DNA from: an uncultured Legionella sp.
GTDB lineage: Bacteria > Pseudomonadota > Gammaproteobacteria > Legionellales > Legionellaceae
DNA: 64,000 bases
Assembly (NCBI GenBank): GCA_902168255.1
Contig: CABHON010000009.1
Coordinates: 50,252 to 114,251, forward strand
Direction of reading: 5' to 3'
The translations under genes were made by a program, and so were the position numbers. This document shows, one piece after another, positions 1-8,335 of the stretch. Under the pieces are notes generated by a model. That model saw only the letters and a list, made by a program, of their open reading frames with translations. It ran no database searches and was not told the DNA's origin. Position 1 is the stretch's first letter. Each line of letters opens with the position of its first letter.

Positions 1-1
1 T

Positions 2-391
2 AATTTTCAAAGAGAAAATATTAAAGTAGTAGTTTTTCTATTTTTTTCACTTTTTTCAGTTACGCTTCACGCAACAAGTTGTCTTTCGAAGCATTATTTC
101 TCCCATCCAGAAGCTAATTTTTGGCAGTTAGATCATATTGAATTAGACATAGAGATAGACTTCTTAAATAAAGATAAGACAGGCCAAAAAGTTTTTTTGA
201 TTGAAAAGAATAAGCAAACCGTATTTTCGCTGGAAAACCAAAACCAAACTGTGTATTCAAAACCTGGATTACGGTATTTTGTCTATTGTATTAATAAACG
301 CTATGTAAATGAACAACCATTAGAAATTCGTTCAGATTCATCTGTTAGATGTACCGTAAATAAGAAATTACATTGTGAAGCAAATAATTAA
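2..391 (+). CDS. Partial secreted hypothetical protein (5' end off the window)
   Basis: The reading frame is open from base 2 to a TAA at 389-391, with no ATG in frame before the edge, so the gene is probably cut by the window start. The first visible residues are a charged patch followed by a hydrophobic stretch (KVVVFLFFSLFSVTLHA) that looks like a signal peptide or membrane anchor. A Cys shortly after it could be a lipobox cysteine, but the context (ATSC) is poor. The remaining ~100 residues are polar, with four Cys and no motif I recognise. A TTG at 197 would give only the C-terminal half and is unlikely to be the start. Function unknown. Confidence 0.5.
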   Translation, partial: NFQRENIKVVVFLFFSLFSVTLHATSCLSKHYFSHPEANFWQLDHIELDIEIDFLNKDKTGQKVFLIEKNKQTVFSLENQNQTVYSKPGLRYFVYCINKRYVNEQPLEIRSDSSVRCTVNKKLHCEANN

Positions 392-700
392 GAGTAAAAC
401 TTTTTCTTTATATTGCCCAGTGTATACGGAAAATGTATCAGAGTAAGATCTCATACGTGAAATGCATATCATAACCTTAAAACACATGTGGTATACATTT
501 AATAACGACCATTAAATAAAGTTAATAATACATGTGTCTTAGATCTTATAAATGACCGTTTAGATATATATTTTTTATCATTAATTGAATTAAATCGAAA
601 CAGTAAATTAAAAACTGAAAAGAACCTATTTGCTTTGAAAGAAAAAATACTTATTTTAAAGCTATAATTTATACACGACCATTGATAGTGGAGCTAGAAA
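392..700. other. AT-rich intergenic stretch with a possible gene remnant
   Basis: This 309-bp gap is very AT-rich. An open frame on the + strand from 506 to the TAA at about 665-667 has no ATG, GTG or TTG start. It reads as a helical, Leu/Lys-rich peptide (LINDRLDIYFLSLIELN...) and may be the remnant of a gene. A Shine-Dalgarno GGAG lies at about 684-687, before the ATG at 701. I see no clear promoter or terminator. Confidence 0.3.
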
Positions 701-814
701 ATGAAAAAAAATCATTCAAAATGCTTGGCTAATTCAGATAATAATATCTGCGATAAAGACAGCTCTGCGAAGACGCCCGCAATTTGGAAAAATGCTTTTC
801 CCATTGGGTTAGTT
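701..814 (+). pseudogene. 5' fragment of a small gene interrupted by the ATPase element
   Basis: An ATG at 701 with a well-placed GGAG starts a frame of about 38 native residues (MKKNHSKCLANSDNN...). It then runs into the left 205-bp inverted repeat and stops at 892 within it. The frame inside the repeat is probably not native. The 3' part may be the open frame after the right repeat (2533-2806). Joining 811 to 2531 keeps the reading frame, because the intervening 1719 bp is a multiple of three. That the two pieces were once one gene is inference. The protein is not recognised. Confidence 0.35.
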
Positions 815-1017
815 GTTACGGCTCGCTTTCATAAACGCACGGGCTCGCACTTATCGCCAAAAATGGGCTCACATTATTTGACTCTATCCTAAAATCTCGG
901 CTCACATTCAATGACTTTATAAATTTCCTGGCTCACGTTAATTGCATTTGGGCTCACAATAATGATTTTATAATTTCACTTCTTTCACCAGAAAAACGTT
1001 CGTTTTTCTGGTGGATG
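813..1017 (+). repeat. Left 205-bp inverted repeat arm with six GGCTC boxes
   Basis: The arm carries six direct copies of GGCTC(A/G)C at 820, 842, 866, 899, 930 and 951, spaced 22, 24, 33, 31 and 21 bp apart. Four of them continue as CA(T/C) or CAA. At the inner end a 13-bp palindrome (CACCAGAAAAACG and its complement, 986-998 and 1001-1013) surrounds a 2-base centre. The array resembles multiple transposase-binding sites in complex transposon ends. Confidence 0.85.
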
Positions 1018-1109
1018 AAAATCTGATAAAATCATTGTGAAAAAGAATAAAATTTCCCGTTGAAAAAATCTGAATAAAGCAAGAATAATAAGCAACTAGT
1101 TTTCTTGTA

Positions 1110-2246
1110 TTATTTTATTTGATGGGCAAGGTAAGTTTTTGTCAAAAGAAAATAACGTATTGCAGGATCAAGCACTCTATGGAAGCCATCATTATCACAA
1201 TAGATCATGTCCATTTTTTGTAATGATGCTACAGTTTTCTCAATGCTTGAGACCGGAATATTTGTAGATTTTCTAATATATTCTCCATATATTTCAACTG
1301 TTGGTTGTTTAGCCAATGCTTTCATAATATTTCTTTGATTAGCTGTTAGCTTAGAAATATCTTCAGCAATCCATTGTTCAGAATGAACATAATGATCCCA
1401 AGTGCGTTTAATTGTCTCCACTAAAGGCTTTTGTTCGTTTCTCCATAATAGCCGACATAATCTATTTACATAGAATGTATGTCGTTCCGTAAGCAACATA
1501 ATGACTTCAAAGCAATCATTATCAATAATGCTGCCCCATTTATTTTTTGATAGATTTTCAATAAAACCTTTGAAGTCTATTGCTTTAATTCTATCTAATC
1601 GTAATAACTCACAAAGATGGTAAAGTGGACGAGTTTTGTCATTAAACATTTGCTCTAGAAGGTGTCTATTGCTTCCCGAAAAAATATAGGTAACATTTTC
1701 GCTTCTTTCAACAGCATGGCGTATGCTTGCCTCTATAGTATGATTATTGGTAATAGTTGCAATTTGCTGAAACTCATCCATTGCAAAAACAATTTGCTTA
1801 TCAGATTCTTTTGCTGTTTTCTCTAGCAACAAAAGTGCCTCTGTAATTGTATTAGGATGATGATTTCTTGCAGATAATTCAAGTTTTTGGCCAAACGCTG
1901 AAAGAGTAAGTTTTGGATTAAATGATGAAAATATCGAAAAAATACGATCTTTTAATAAATTTTCTTTTTCTAAAATTAAGGAACAAATCTCACTGACACC
2001 CAATAAAATTGCTTCTAAAACAAACGTGGCATCAACGGCCAGTAGTAAATCAATAGAAACAGAAAGTATGCTCGATTCTTTTATTGATTGAATAATAAGA
2101 CTTGTTTTTCCGTATCTACGTGGTGCAACAATGACGATGTGTTCATTATTACTAAAACAATCTTTTAAATATTTTCGCTCCGTTTCTCGATTACAAAAGG
2201 CTTCTCCTGTAGCAATGCCAGACGGAAATATTTTTGCTTTATTCAT
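1110..2246 (-). CDS. AAA-type ATPase (archaeal ATPase_2-like) within the inverted-repeat element
   Basis: 378 residues. A Walker A motif (APRRYGKTSL, about residues 41-50), a Walker B motif (IVFAMDEF, Asp-Glu at about 157-158) and a sensor-like YIFSGSNRH identify a STAND/AAA-type ATPase of the ATPase_2 (PF01637-like) group. The C-terminal third, from LTANQRNIMKALA onward, looks like a winged-helix domain. Such proteins are widespread and poorly characterised. TnsC/TniB-type transposition regulators are also AAA+ ATPases, but I cannot assign this one to them. The start at 2246 leaves 81 bp to the right repeat arm, and the stop lies 92 bp from the left arm. No partner gene lies inside the element, so its role is unknown. 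Confidence 0.8.
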   Translation of the reverse strand: MNKAKIFPSGIATGEAFCNRETERKYLKDCFSNNEHIVIVAPRRYGKTSLIIQSIKESSILSVSIDLLLAVDATFVLEAILLGVSEICSLILEKENLLKDRIFSIFSSFNPKLTLSAFGQKLELSARNHHPNTITEALLLLEKTAKESDKQIVFAMDEFQQIATITNNHTIEASIRHAVERSENVTYIFSGSNRHLLEQMFNDKTRPLYHLCELLRLDRIKAIDFKGFIENLSKNKWGSIIDNDCFEVIMLLTERHTFYVNRLCRLLWRNEQKPLVETIKRTWDHYVHSEQWIAEDISKLTANQRNIMKALAKQPTVEIYGEYIRKSTNIPVSSIEKTVASLQKMDMIYCDNDGFHRVLDPAIRYFLLTKTYLAHQIK

Positions 2247-2327
2247 AATTTAACCTTTCATATAATTACGCTATTAGCGTACCGCTACTGGCGGAATATA
2301 GCAAGTGATAAATGAAAATAAATTCTC

Positions 2328-2532
2328 CATCCACCAGAAAAACGAACGTTTTTCTGGTGAAAGAAGTGAAATTATAAAATCATTATTGTGAGCCCAAATG
2401 CAATTAACGTGAGCCAGGAAATTTATAAAGTCATTGAATGTGAGCCGAGATTTTAGGATAGAGTCAAATAATGTGAGCCCATTTTTGACGATAAGTGCGA
2501 GCCCGTGCGTTTATGAAAGCGAGCCGTAACAA
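2328..2532 (-). repeat. Right 205-bp inverted repeat arm
   Basis: This is the reverse complement of 813-1017, differing at one base (C in the left arm near 857, T when the right arm is complemented). It contains the same six boxes in the opposite orientation (read as GTGAGCC/GCGAGCC) and the same 13-bp palindrome at its inner end (2332-2344 and 2347-2359). The near identity suggests recent formation or homogenisation. Confidence 0.85.
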
Positions 2533-2806
2533 TTATCCATATTTAACGACTGATATTGCGAAAAAAATAAATAAGCCAATGAATTTTGTCGCAAAAGCAA
2601 TGACTCATTTAGACCTGAAAGGTAATCAGGAATATCATCAGGCTATAAAAACATCAAAAACAAGCGTAAGCCCACGATACTCTCAAGCAGCTTTGTTTTA
2701 TCTTCAGGAATATATTAAAGATAATCCAAATTATAACCCATATACTAGTAGTAATAATGTCAAAAATATAATGGTTACACCACAAAATGGGATGAGTGAT
2801 TCATAG
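2533..2806 (+). pseudogene. 3' fragment of interrupted gene, possible HTH-like protein
   Basis: The open frame continues from inside the right inverted repeat (an upstream ATG at 2495 lies within the repeat) to a TAG at 2804-2806. The native part, starting at about NYPYLTTDIAKKINKP, is helical and could be a DNA-binding domain (AKKINKPMNFVAKAMTHLDLKG, then SPRYSQAALFYLQEYI). It may be the C-terminal part of the gene starting at 701. If the internal ATG were used it could also be a short intact gene. No named family is assigned. Confidence 0.35.
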
Positions 2807-2886
2807 CACTAGCTTAACCTCTAAAATATTCAAGCTTGTGTCTGACACAAAATCATTGCCGCCATGTCATAGATTCTTCCGGAGAA

Positions 2887-2962
2887 CGTCATTGCGAGGA
2901 ATATTGCATTGCACCCAAAGCGTAGCGAAGGGTTGCAATGCAAATATGACGAAGCAATCCAG
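2887..2962. repeat. Dispersed palindromic repeat (GTCATTGCGAGGA ... GACGAAGCAATCC type)
   Basis: The outer parts CGTCATTGCGAGGA and TGACGAAGCAATCCAG match a repeat type seen between genes in many bacteria. The interior has a further inverted pair (ATTGCATTGCA and TTGCAATGCAA) around CCCAAAGCGTAGCGAAGGG. The RNA could fold into a long hairpin. It lies between the interrupted-gene fragment and the convergent membrane-protein gene. Confidence 0.65.
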
Positions 2963-3068
2963 TAACAATAATCCAATAAATATGTCTGGATGACGTTCAC
3001 TGGGGGAGTATCTAACTAATATAGTGAATTCTTATGTTCAATTTAAGTTAAAAAAATTTAATAACTAT

Positions 3069-5414
3069 TCAGTGAGTTTTTTTCTGCAATGATTGAGAAT
3101 TAACGCTGATAAAAAATTGAATGAAATCAAGGGAACGTTGTCGCAAATCATTACTGTGGATGTCTAATTCATGAGGGGACTTTGCATCAGGAAGGCGGAA
3201 TTTAAAGGTAATGATTTTTAGTTTTTGAGATGCTTGAGGATTTTCCCAATCATCTGAAGAATAAGGTAGGTTAATCCATTGTTTTGAAGAAACGATCACC
3301 TTGGTATGATGGTTATTCCCCCATGTAATAAACGCACGTTGTGTACCGATAAAAGGTGCTACTTGGAAATGAAAATAGCCCTTAGGATGACGTTTTAAAA
3401 TAGATTTTTTTACATAAAAGGTAATGGATGCAGTAGATCCTTGCCAGCGTTTATTATCAGCAGATTCTACAAAAAACTCAAATATTCCATGAGTTTCAAT
3501 AAAAGGTAAATTATTAACAAAATAATAGTGTTTGTTGAATTCTAATACAGGGATACCAAAATAGAGACAACCAATAGGATGAAAAGGAATAGGTTTATTC
3601 GTAAGACTGTGGAATTCACATCCACGAGGAGACTCAAGAAAAAAAGGTTCATGGTCATTAATTGTTGTTAGCGATTCTCGTGAATAATAAGAGTAATTCA
3701 AGGAATGTAGCTGTTTGTGGCGAATAAAAAATCTTGCTAAGTACGTGCCAGTAAAATTATCCATTTTGGTCACTAATGTAGGGCTATCTATATCATTTAA
3801 AAGGGTAAGTTTACTATAAGCTTTTTGAGGAGGTTTAGGGAGTTTATAGTAATAGAAAAAGAAATTTCCAGCTAAGCATGCAAGAAGTATAACAGCAAAG
3901 ATTTTACGATAATGTTTTGTATAGGTCAGTGTGTTGAAAAAAATTCCCCAAAAGACACCCGCTAAAGGTAAAAGAAAATAAGAGGCAAATTTCCATGGCT
4001 GATAACGTAGAGGACCAGCTATATAATAATAAAGCCAGTAGACAAATAAAGAACCAATTGCCATTAAAGCGAAAATATAGATAGATGTTTTTTCTTGTAA
4101 GGTCATATTTTTAAGTGTTAATCGAGAAAAACAATAAAATAAACCCAGGCTCAAGAGTACAAAGAGAACAAGCAAACTTTTTGAACCAAGCCATCCATAA
4201 TAGCCAGGAAGGCCAAGAATGGATAAAGGCGAAAGCAATGGTAATATCCATAACACGTCGCTACGATTGGCTTGAAATAAAATACTATGGATGGAAAAGC
4301 TGATACTTTGGGGAATTAAAATAAAAACAAAACTAAAAGCTAGTAAGAGACATCCAAGGTAATGAAAAAGGTGTTTAAAGGAAAATTTTGTTTGAGAGCT
4401 TGCTAAAAAGGTTACTATTCCGATCAAAATCAATAAGTTAATCCAAAAAAAGATAGGATAAAAAAGTAATAGGAGACATGATGTCGGGGTGATGCGTATC
4501 ACAAATGATAAGAAATTTTCTTTGTTTATTTTTTGTGAGAAATCCCAAGACAAGAGAGCAATAATACCAGCAAGCCAAATGACCGTTCCCATTAAAGAGG
4601 ATAAAAAATAAAAGCCGATAATAAACCGATAGAAAGAACCACATAGAACGATAGCGGCAATTCCTGCCGATATCCAACGTTCGCATCGAAAGAAATAGGT
4701 GCAGTAATAGGTGATCATCAAACCAATAAGACTAACGCTGGTATATAAAATTGGCATTGCTGCACTGAGTGCATTTCCCTTATAAAACACAGACATCCAT
4801 GCATTAAAATAAAAAACACCAGGAGTTTGGTAATAAGCCCAAAAGGGATCGGAATAGGGGAGATGAAAGGGATGAATATATGTTTGTGCTAAAGTAGAAT
4901 TTTCTATAGAAAATAAATCTTGAGTGATATTAATGTAATTAAATATATCGGTATTACCGATATGATTAACAGGTATATAATGACTGGGATCTGGTTCTGG
5001 AAGAAAAGTATAAACAAGAATATAAAAAAGAGAATAGATAAACCACCAGTATAAAACGTTAGCATTTTTTTTTAAGAGGAGCTTGTGAAGAATATTGTCG
5101 TTTTTGTAAAGGTGTTGCGTAAATAATCTGTATCCAGCAGATGTTCCCACGGAGAACCTCAAAATTAATCCCAATCCTAATATAATAGGCAACCACTGAA
5201 AAACAGCAGAAAGAGAAATTTCAAATTGCAGGCAATAAAAGCAAATAATACTAAAGATGGTTAAACCAACGAGACCCAGTAAAAAAGAAAAATGAATGTT
5301 TTTAATGAGTCGATTGGGCAGGCAAGTTATCCCTATAAGAAAGAAAAAAGCAAAACTAGCAGAGCTAGCTAGAATGCCATGAGAAATGCTGTAAAAACTA
5401 TTTAGCCAAGACAT
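3069..5414 (-). CDS. Large polytopic membrane protein, GT-C-like, with C-terminal soluble domain
   Basis: 781 residues. About 550 N-terminal residues are dominated by hydrophobic segments separated by short loops. A conserved-looking block (YYQTPGVFYFNAWMS, then NALSAAMP, then VLCGSFYRF) recurs in the protein at 41843-43636. The last ~220 residues are polar and probably form an extracytoplasmic domain. The topology, with early acidic loops (PEPDPSHYIP, NTDIFNYIN), resembles GT-C glycosyltransferases and PTPS-related membrane proteins, but no catalytic motif can be assigned with confidence. It lies 75 bp downstream of gyrA on the same strand, separated by a hairpin. Function inferred only: a possible envelope glycan enzyme. 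Confidence 0.7.
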   Translation of the reverse strand: MSWLNSFYSISHGILASSASFAFFFLIGITCLPNRLIKNIHFSFLLGLVGLTIFSIICFYCLQFEISLSAVFQWLPIILGLGLILRFSVGTSAGYRLFTQHLYKNDNILHKLLLKKNANVLYWWFIYSLFYILVYTFLPEPDPSHYIPVNHIGNTDIFNYINITQDLFSIENSTLAQTYIHPFHLPYSDPFWAYYQTPGVFYFNAWMSVFYKGNALSAAMPILYTSVSLIGLMITYYCTYFFRCERWISAGIAAIVLCGSFYRFIIGFYFLSSLMGTVIWLAGIIALLSWDFSQKINKENFLSFVIRITPTSCLLLLFYPIFFWINLLILIGIVTFLASSQTKFSFKHLFHYLGCLLLAFSFVFILIPQSISFSIHSILFQANRSDVLWILPLLSPLSILGLPGYYGWLGSKSLLVLFVLLSLGLFYCFSRLTLKNMTLQEKTSIYIFALMAIGSLFVYWLYYYIAGPLRYQPWKFASYFLLPLAGVFWGIFFNTLTYTKHYRKIFAVILLACLAGNFFFYYYKLPKPPQKAYSKLTLLNDIDSPTLVTKMDNFTGTYLARFFIRHKQLHSLNYSYYSRESLTTINDHEPFFLESPRGCEFHSLTNKPIPFHPIGCLYFGIPVLEFNKHYYFVNNLPFIETHGIFEFFVESADNKRWQGSTASITFYVKKSILKRHPKGYFHFQVAPFIGTQRAFITWGNNHHTKVIVSSKQWINLPYSSDDWENPQASQKLKIITFKFRLPDAKSPHELDIHSNDLRQRSLDFIQFFISVNSQSLQKKTH

Positions 5415-5434
5415 AATGCTCTTCTGGGTTACTC

Positions 5435-5463
5435 GTAGGGACGGGTACGAGACCCGCTCCTAC
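5435..5463. terminator. Hairpin between gyrA and the membrane-protein gene
   Basis: GTAGGGACGGGT pairs with ACCCGCTCCTAC around the loop ACGAG, with one mismatch and one G-T pair. There is no U-tract, so it may be a REP-like palindrome rather than a classical terminator. Similar sequence (ACCTGCCCCTA, GTACCTACC) recurs at 37945-38003. Confidence 0.45.
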
Positions 5464-5489
5464 AGGTGCAGCTCAAACAGTTTCTGAGT

Positions 5490-8141
5490 CTACGATTCTA
5501 CCACTGAATCATTTATTTCTTCAGCTGTATCACCATCTAAAAGGGAAGCATCTGAAGATGCTGATACTGATTCACTATCATCAGATGCAATGATCTCTTC
5601 TTCAACCACTTCATCAACTGGCTGCAAGCCAACTAATTTTTCTTGGTTTGTGAGACGAATTAAACGTACACCTTGTGTATTTCGACCAACACTGGCAATA
5701 TCACGTGCTCGAATACGAACTAAAGTACCACGATCGGTAATCAACATGACTTCATTTTGATCATTAACCTGTACCGAGCGAACTACTTTTCCATTTCGTT
5801 CACTTACTTGAATAGAAATAACGCCACGATTACCTCGGCCTGTTAGGCGATATTTATCGAGAGAGGTTCGTTTTCCATAACCATTTTCTGTTGCGGTGAG
5901 AATTTCTTTATCGGCTTCTGGCACCAATAACTCAATGACTTTTTGATCCGGATCTAAACGCATACCTCTTACACCACGAGCAGTTCGTCCCATTGGACGA
6001 ACTTTGGATTCCTCAAACTGAATCACTTTACCGGCATCACTAAACAACATAATTTGTTGTTGACCATTGGTAATAGCGGCGCCAATTAAATGGTCGCCTT
6101 CATCCAATTCGACGGCCTTGATACCACCTGTTCTTGGTTTAGAGAAATAGGCTAATGAAACCTTTTTAATGACCCCATTTGCTGTAGCCATTACGACATA
6201 TTTTTCAGTGTCGTAGGTCTTAATTGGTAAAAGATTGGTAATACGTTCGCCTTCATCAAGCGGAAGAATATTAACAATGGGTCGACCTCTTGCTACACGA
6301 CTTGCTTCCGGTAAAGTATAAACTTTAGCCCAATATAAGCGTCCGTAGTTTGAGAAGCATAATAAGGTATCATGTGTATGAGTGACCACTAAATGCGTCA
6401 TAATGTCTTCATCTTTTACATCAGCGGCAGATTTTCCTTTACCACCGCGTTTTTGTGCACTGTAAGAGCTTAAAGGTTGATATTTTACGTAACCTTGATG
6501 AGAAAGTGTTACCACTACATCTTCTGGTGTTATGAAATCTTCTTGGGATAAATCAGTATCGAGCATCGTAATTTCAGTACGACGTGCATCACCGAAATCC
6601 CGTCTTATTTCTTCCAACTCTTCACGGATAACCGCCATTAATTTTTCAGGAGAATTCAAAATACTTAATAATTCATCAATTAAGGTTAATAATGCTTTGT
6701 ATTCGTCAATAATTTTGTCTTGTTCTAATGCTGTGAGGCGATGAAGACGTAGCTCTAAAATAGCTTGGGCTTGTTTAGGAGATAGCCAGTAACCATCATG
6801 TTTTAAACCATACAATTCAACTAATTCTAAGGAATCACTTATTTTAGCTACTTGAGAATTAGTTTGTTCTACTAAGGCTTTTACTAAACCTGGTTCCCAT
6901 GCTTTAGCTAATAAACGCTCTTTTGCTTCTGCAGGCGTGCGAGATGTTTTGATGAGTTCAATCATTTCATCAATATTTGCTAAGGCAATGCCCAAACCTT
7001 CTAATAAATGCGCCTTTTCTCTTGTTTTATTTAGATCAAATAATGTACGTCGAGTAACCACTTCACGTCGATGTTTTAAAAAGGCATCTAAAATCTGTTT
7101 TAAATTTAAAATTCGTGGTTGTCCATCAACCAAGGCAACAACGTTAAATCCAAAGGTTACTTGCATTTGCGTTTGGGTATAAAGATGATTTAAAACGACA
7201 TCCAGATTTTCACCTCGTCGCAATTCAATGACGATTCGCATCCCTTCCCGATCTGATTCATCTCGTAAAGCGGTAATACCTTCGAGTTGTTTTTCTTTTA
7301 CTAATTCAGCAATGCGTTCAATAAGCTTTGCCTTATTCACTTGATAAGGTAATTCTGTCACGATAATAGATTGCTTATCATTTTTTTCGTTGACTTCAGT
7401 GATGGTGCGCGCACGAACATAAATTCTTCCTCGCCCTGTTCGATACGCTTCTGCGATACCTGCTTTACCGGCAATTATCCCTGCTGTAGGAAAATCTGGG
7501 CCTGGAACATGTTGCATTAATGCTTCAATGGAAATATCAGGTTGTTCAATAACAGCAATACAAGCATTAATCACTTCGGTTAAATTATGAGGAGGTATGT
7601 TTGTTGCCATACCAACCGCAATACCTGATGAGCCATTGATCAAGAGATTTGGCAAGCGGGCAGGTAATACAACCGGAGCAAATTCTGTTTCATCATAGTT
7701 AGGAACGAAATCGACGGTATTTTTGTCGAGATCAGATAATAAGCTATGCGCAATTTTAGCTAAACGAACTTCCGTATAACGCATCGCCGCTGGTGCATCA
7801 CCGTCAACTGAACCAAAGTTACCTTGTCCATCAATTAACATATAACGCATCGAAAATGGTTGCGCCATCCGCACCATTGTGTCGTATACTGCAGTATCAC
7901 CATGTGGATGGTATTTACCGATTACATCCCCCACGATACGTGCAGATTTTTTATAAGGTTTGTCGGAATCATTGCCCAACTCACTCATTGCATATAGCAC
8001 CCGTCGGTGAACAGGCTTTAAGCCATCTCTAACATCCGGTAGTGCACGGCCTACAATAACGCTCATTGCATAATCAAGATAGGATTGTTTTAGCTCGTTT
8101 TCAATTGTAACGGATAAAATTTCTTTGGCAGTATTCGACAT
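5490..8141 (-). CDS. gyrA: DNA gyrase subunit A
   Basis: 883 residues, the usual length. GyrA forms the A2B2 gyrase that introduces negative supercoils by double-strand passage. The catalytic Tyr lies in [13 protein letters not shown]. The quinolone region reads [13 protein letters not shown], with Thr at the position equivalent to E. coli Ser83 and Asp87 kept; Thr is a common natural residue there. The GyrA box is QKRGGKG, a variant of QRRGGRG. The C-terminal domain has repeated pinwheel blades and ends in an acidic Ser-rich tail. The start at 8141 gives the normal N-terminus ([25 protein letters not shown]). It is transcribed divergently from rpoD. Confidence 0.98.
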   Translation of the reverse strand: MSNTAKEILSVTIENELKQSYLDYAMSVIVGRALPDVRDGLKPVHRRVLYAMSELGNDSDKPYKKSARIVGDVIGKYHPHGDTAVYDTMVRMAQPFSMRYMLIDGQGNFGSVDGDAPAAMRYTEVRLAKIAHSLLSDLDKNTVDFVPNYDETEFAPVVLPARLPNLLINGSSGIAVGMATNIPPHNLTEVINACIAVIEQPDISIEALMQHVPGPDFPTAGIIAGKAGIAEAYRTGRGRIYVRARTITEVNEKNDKQSIIVTELPYQVNKAKLIERIAELVKEKQLEGITALRDESDREGMRIVIELRRGENLDVVLNHLYTQTQMQVTFGFNVVALVDGQPRILNLKQILDAFLKHRREVVTRRTLFDLNKTREKAHLLEGLGIALANIDEMIELIKTSRTPAEAKERLLAKAWEPGLVKALVEQTNSQVAKISDSLELVELYGLKHDGYWLSPKQAQAILELRLHRLTALEQDKIIDEYKALLTLIDELLSILNSPEKLMAVIREELEEIRRDFGDARRTEITMLDTDLSQEDFITPEDVVVTLSHQGYVKYQPLSSYSAQKRGGKGKSAADVKDEDIMTHLVVTHTHDTLLCFSNYGRLYWAKVYTLPEASRVARGRPIVNILPLDEGERITNLLPIKTYDTEKYVVMATANGVIKKVSLAYFSKPRTGGIKAVELDEGDHLIGAAITNGQQQIMLFSDAGKVIQFEESKVRPMGRTARGVRGMRLDPDQKVIELLVPEADKEILTATENGYGKRTSLDKYRLTGRGNRGVISIQVSERNGKVVRSVQVNDQNEVMLITDRGTLVRIRARDIASVGRNTQGVRLIRLTNQEKLVGLQPVDEVVEEEIIASDDSESVSASSDASLLDGDTAEEINDSVVES

Positions 8142-8154
8142 ATTTAACTAGAAT

Positions 8155-8185
8155 ATTATAAAGTAAAAAGGAATTAGTATATCAA
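8155..8185 (-). promoter_or_regulatory. Candidate gyrA promoter
   Basis: On the minus strand TTGATA (8180-8185) is followed after 17 bp by TTTATA (8157-8162). A perfect TATAAT at 8155-8160 would need a 19-bp spacer. It lies just upstream of the gyrA start. Confidence 0.4.
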
Positions 8186-8335
8186 AAAAAACCTTGGCAA
8201 GGTAGTGATTAAGACTTGATTTTATGGATAAACGGGTTAAAAATATATTGTAAGGGAATACAGTAGTTTTTTCTTTAAAAAGCGAGTAAAATAGCTGGCT
8301 TTTTATACTTAGGCTTTTCTGGCTTTAGAGTTTTT

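Larger units (their letters stand above)
813..2532. mobile_element. Single-gene element: AAA ATPase between 205-bp inverted repeats
   Basis: Two 205-bp arms (813-1017 and 2328-2532) are reverse complements; I found one mismatch when reading them base by base. They enclose one ATPase gene and nothing else. The outer ends read TGTTACGG at the left and CCGTAACA at the right, so the element begins TG and ends CA, as Mu-, Tn7- and IS21-type elements do. No DDE transposase is present, and I could not find a convincing target-site duplication. It may be a non-autonomous element moved in trans, or a unit with an unrecognised function. Its position between two pieces of a possible gene supports insertion. 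Confidence 0.6.

Noticed and set aside
809..2536. Target-site duplication flanking the ATPase element
   Set aside because: The 5-base flanks on the two sides (TTAGT and ATTAT) do not match, and no shifted boundary gave a convincing direct repeat.
2796..2993. 65-residue frame after the interrupted gene
   Set aside because: It lies mainly over the dispersed palindromic repeat, lacks a good ribosome-binding site and has no protein-like pattern.
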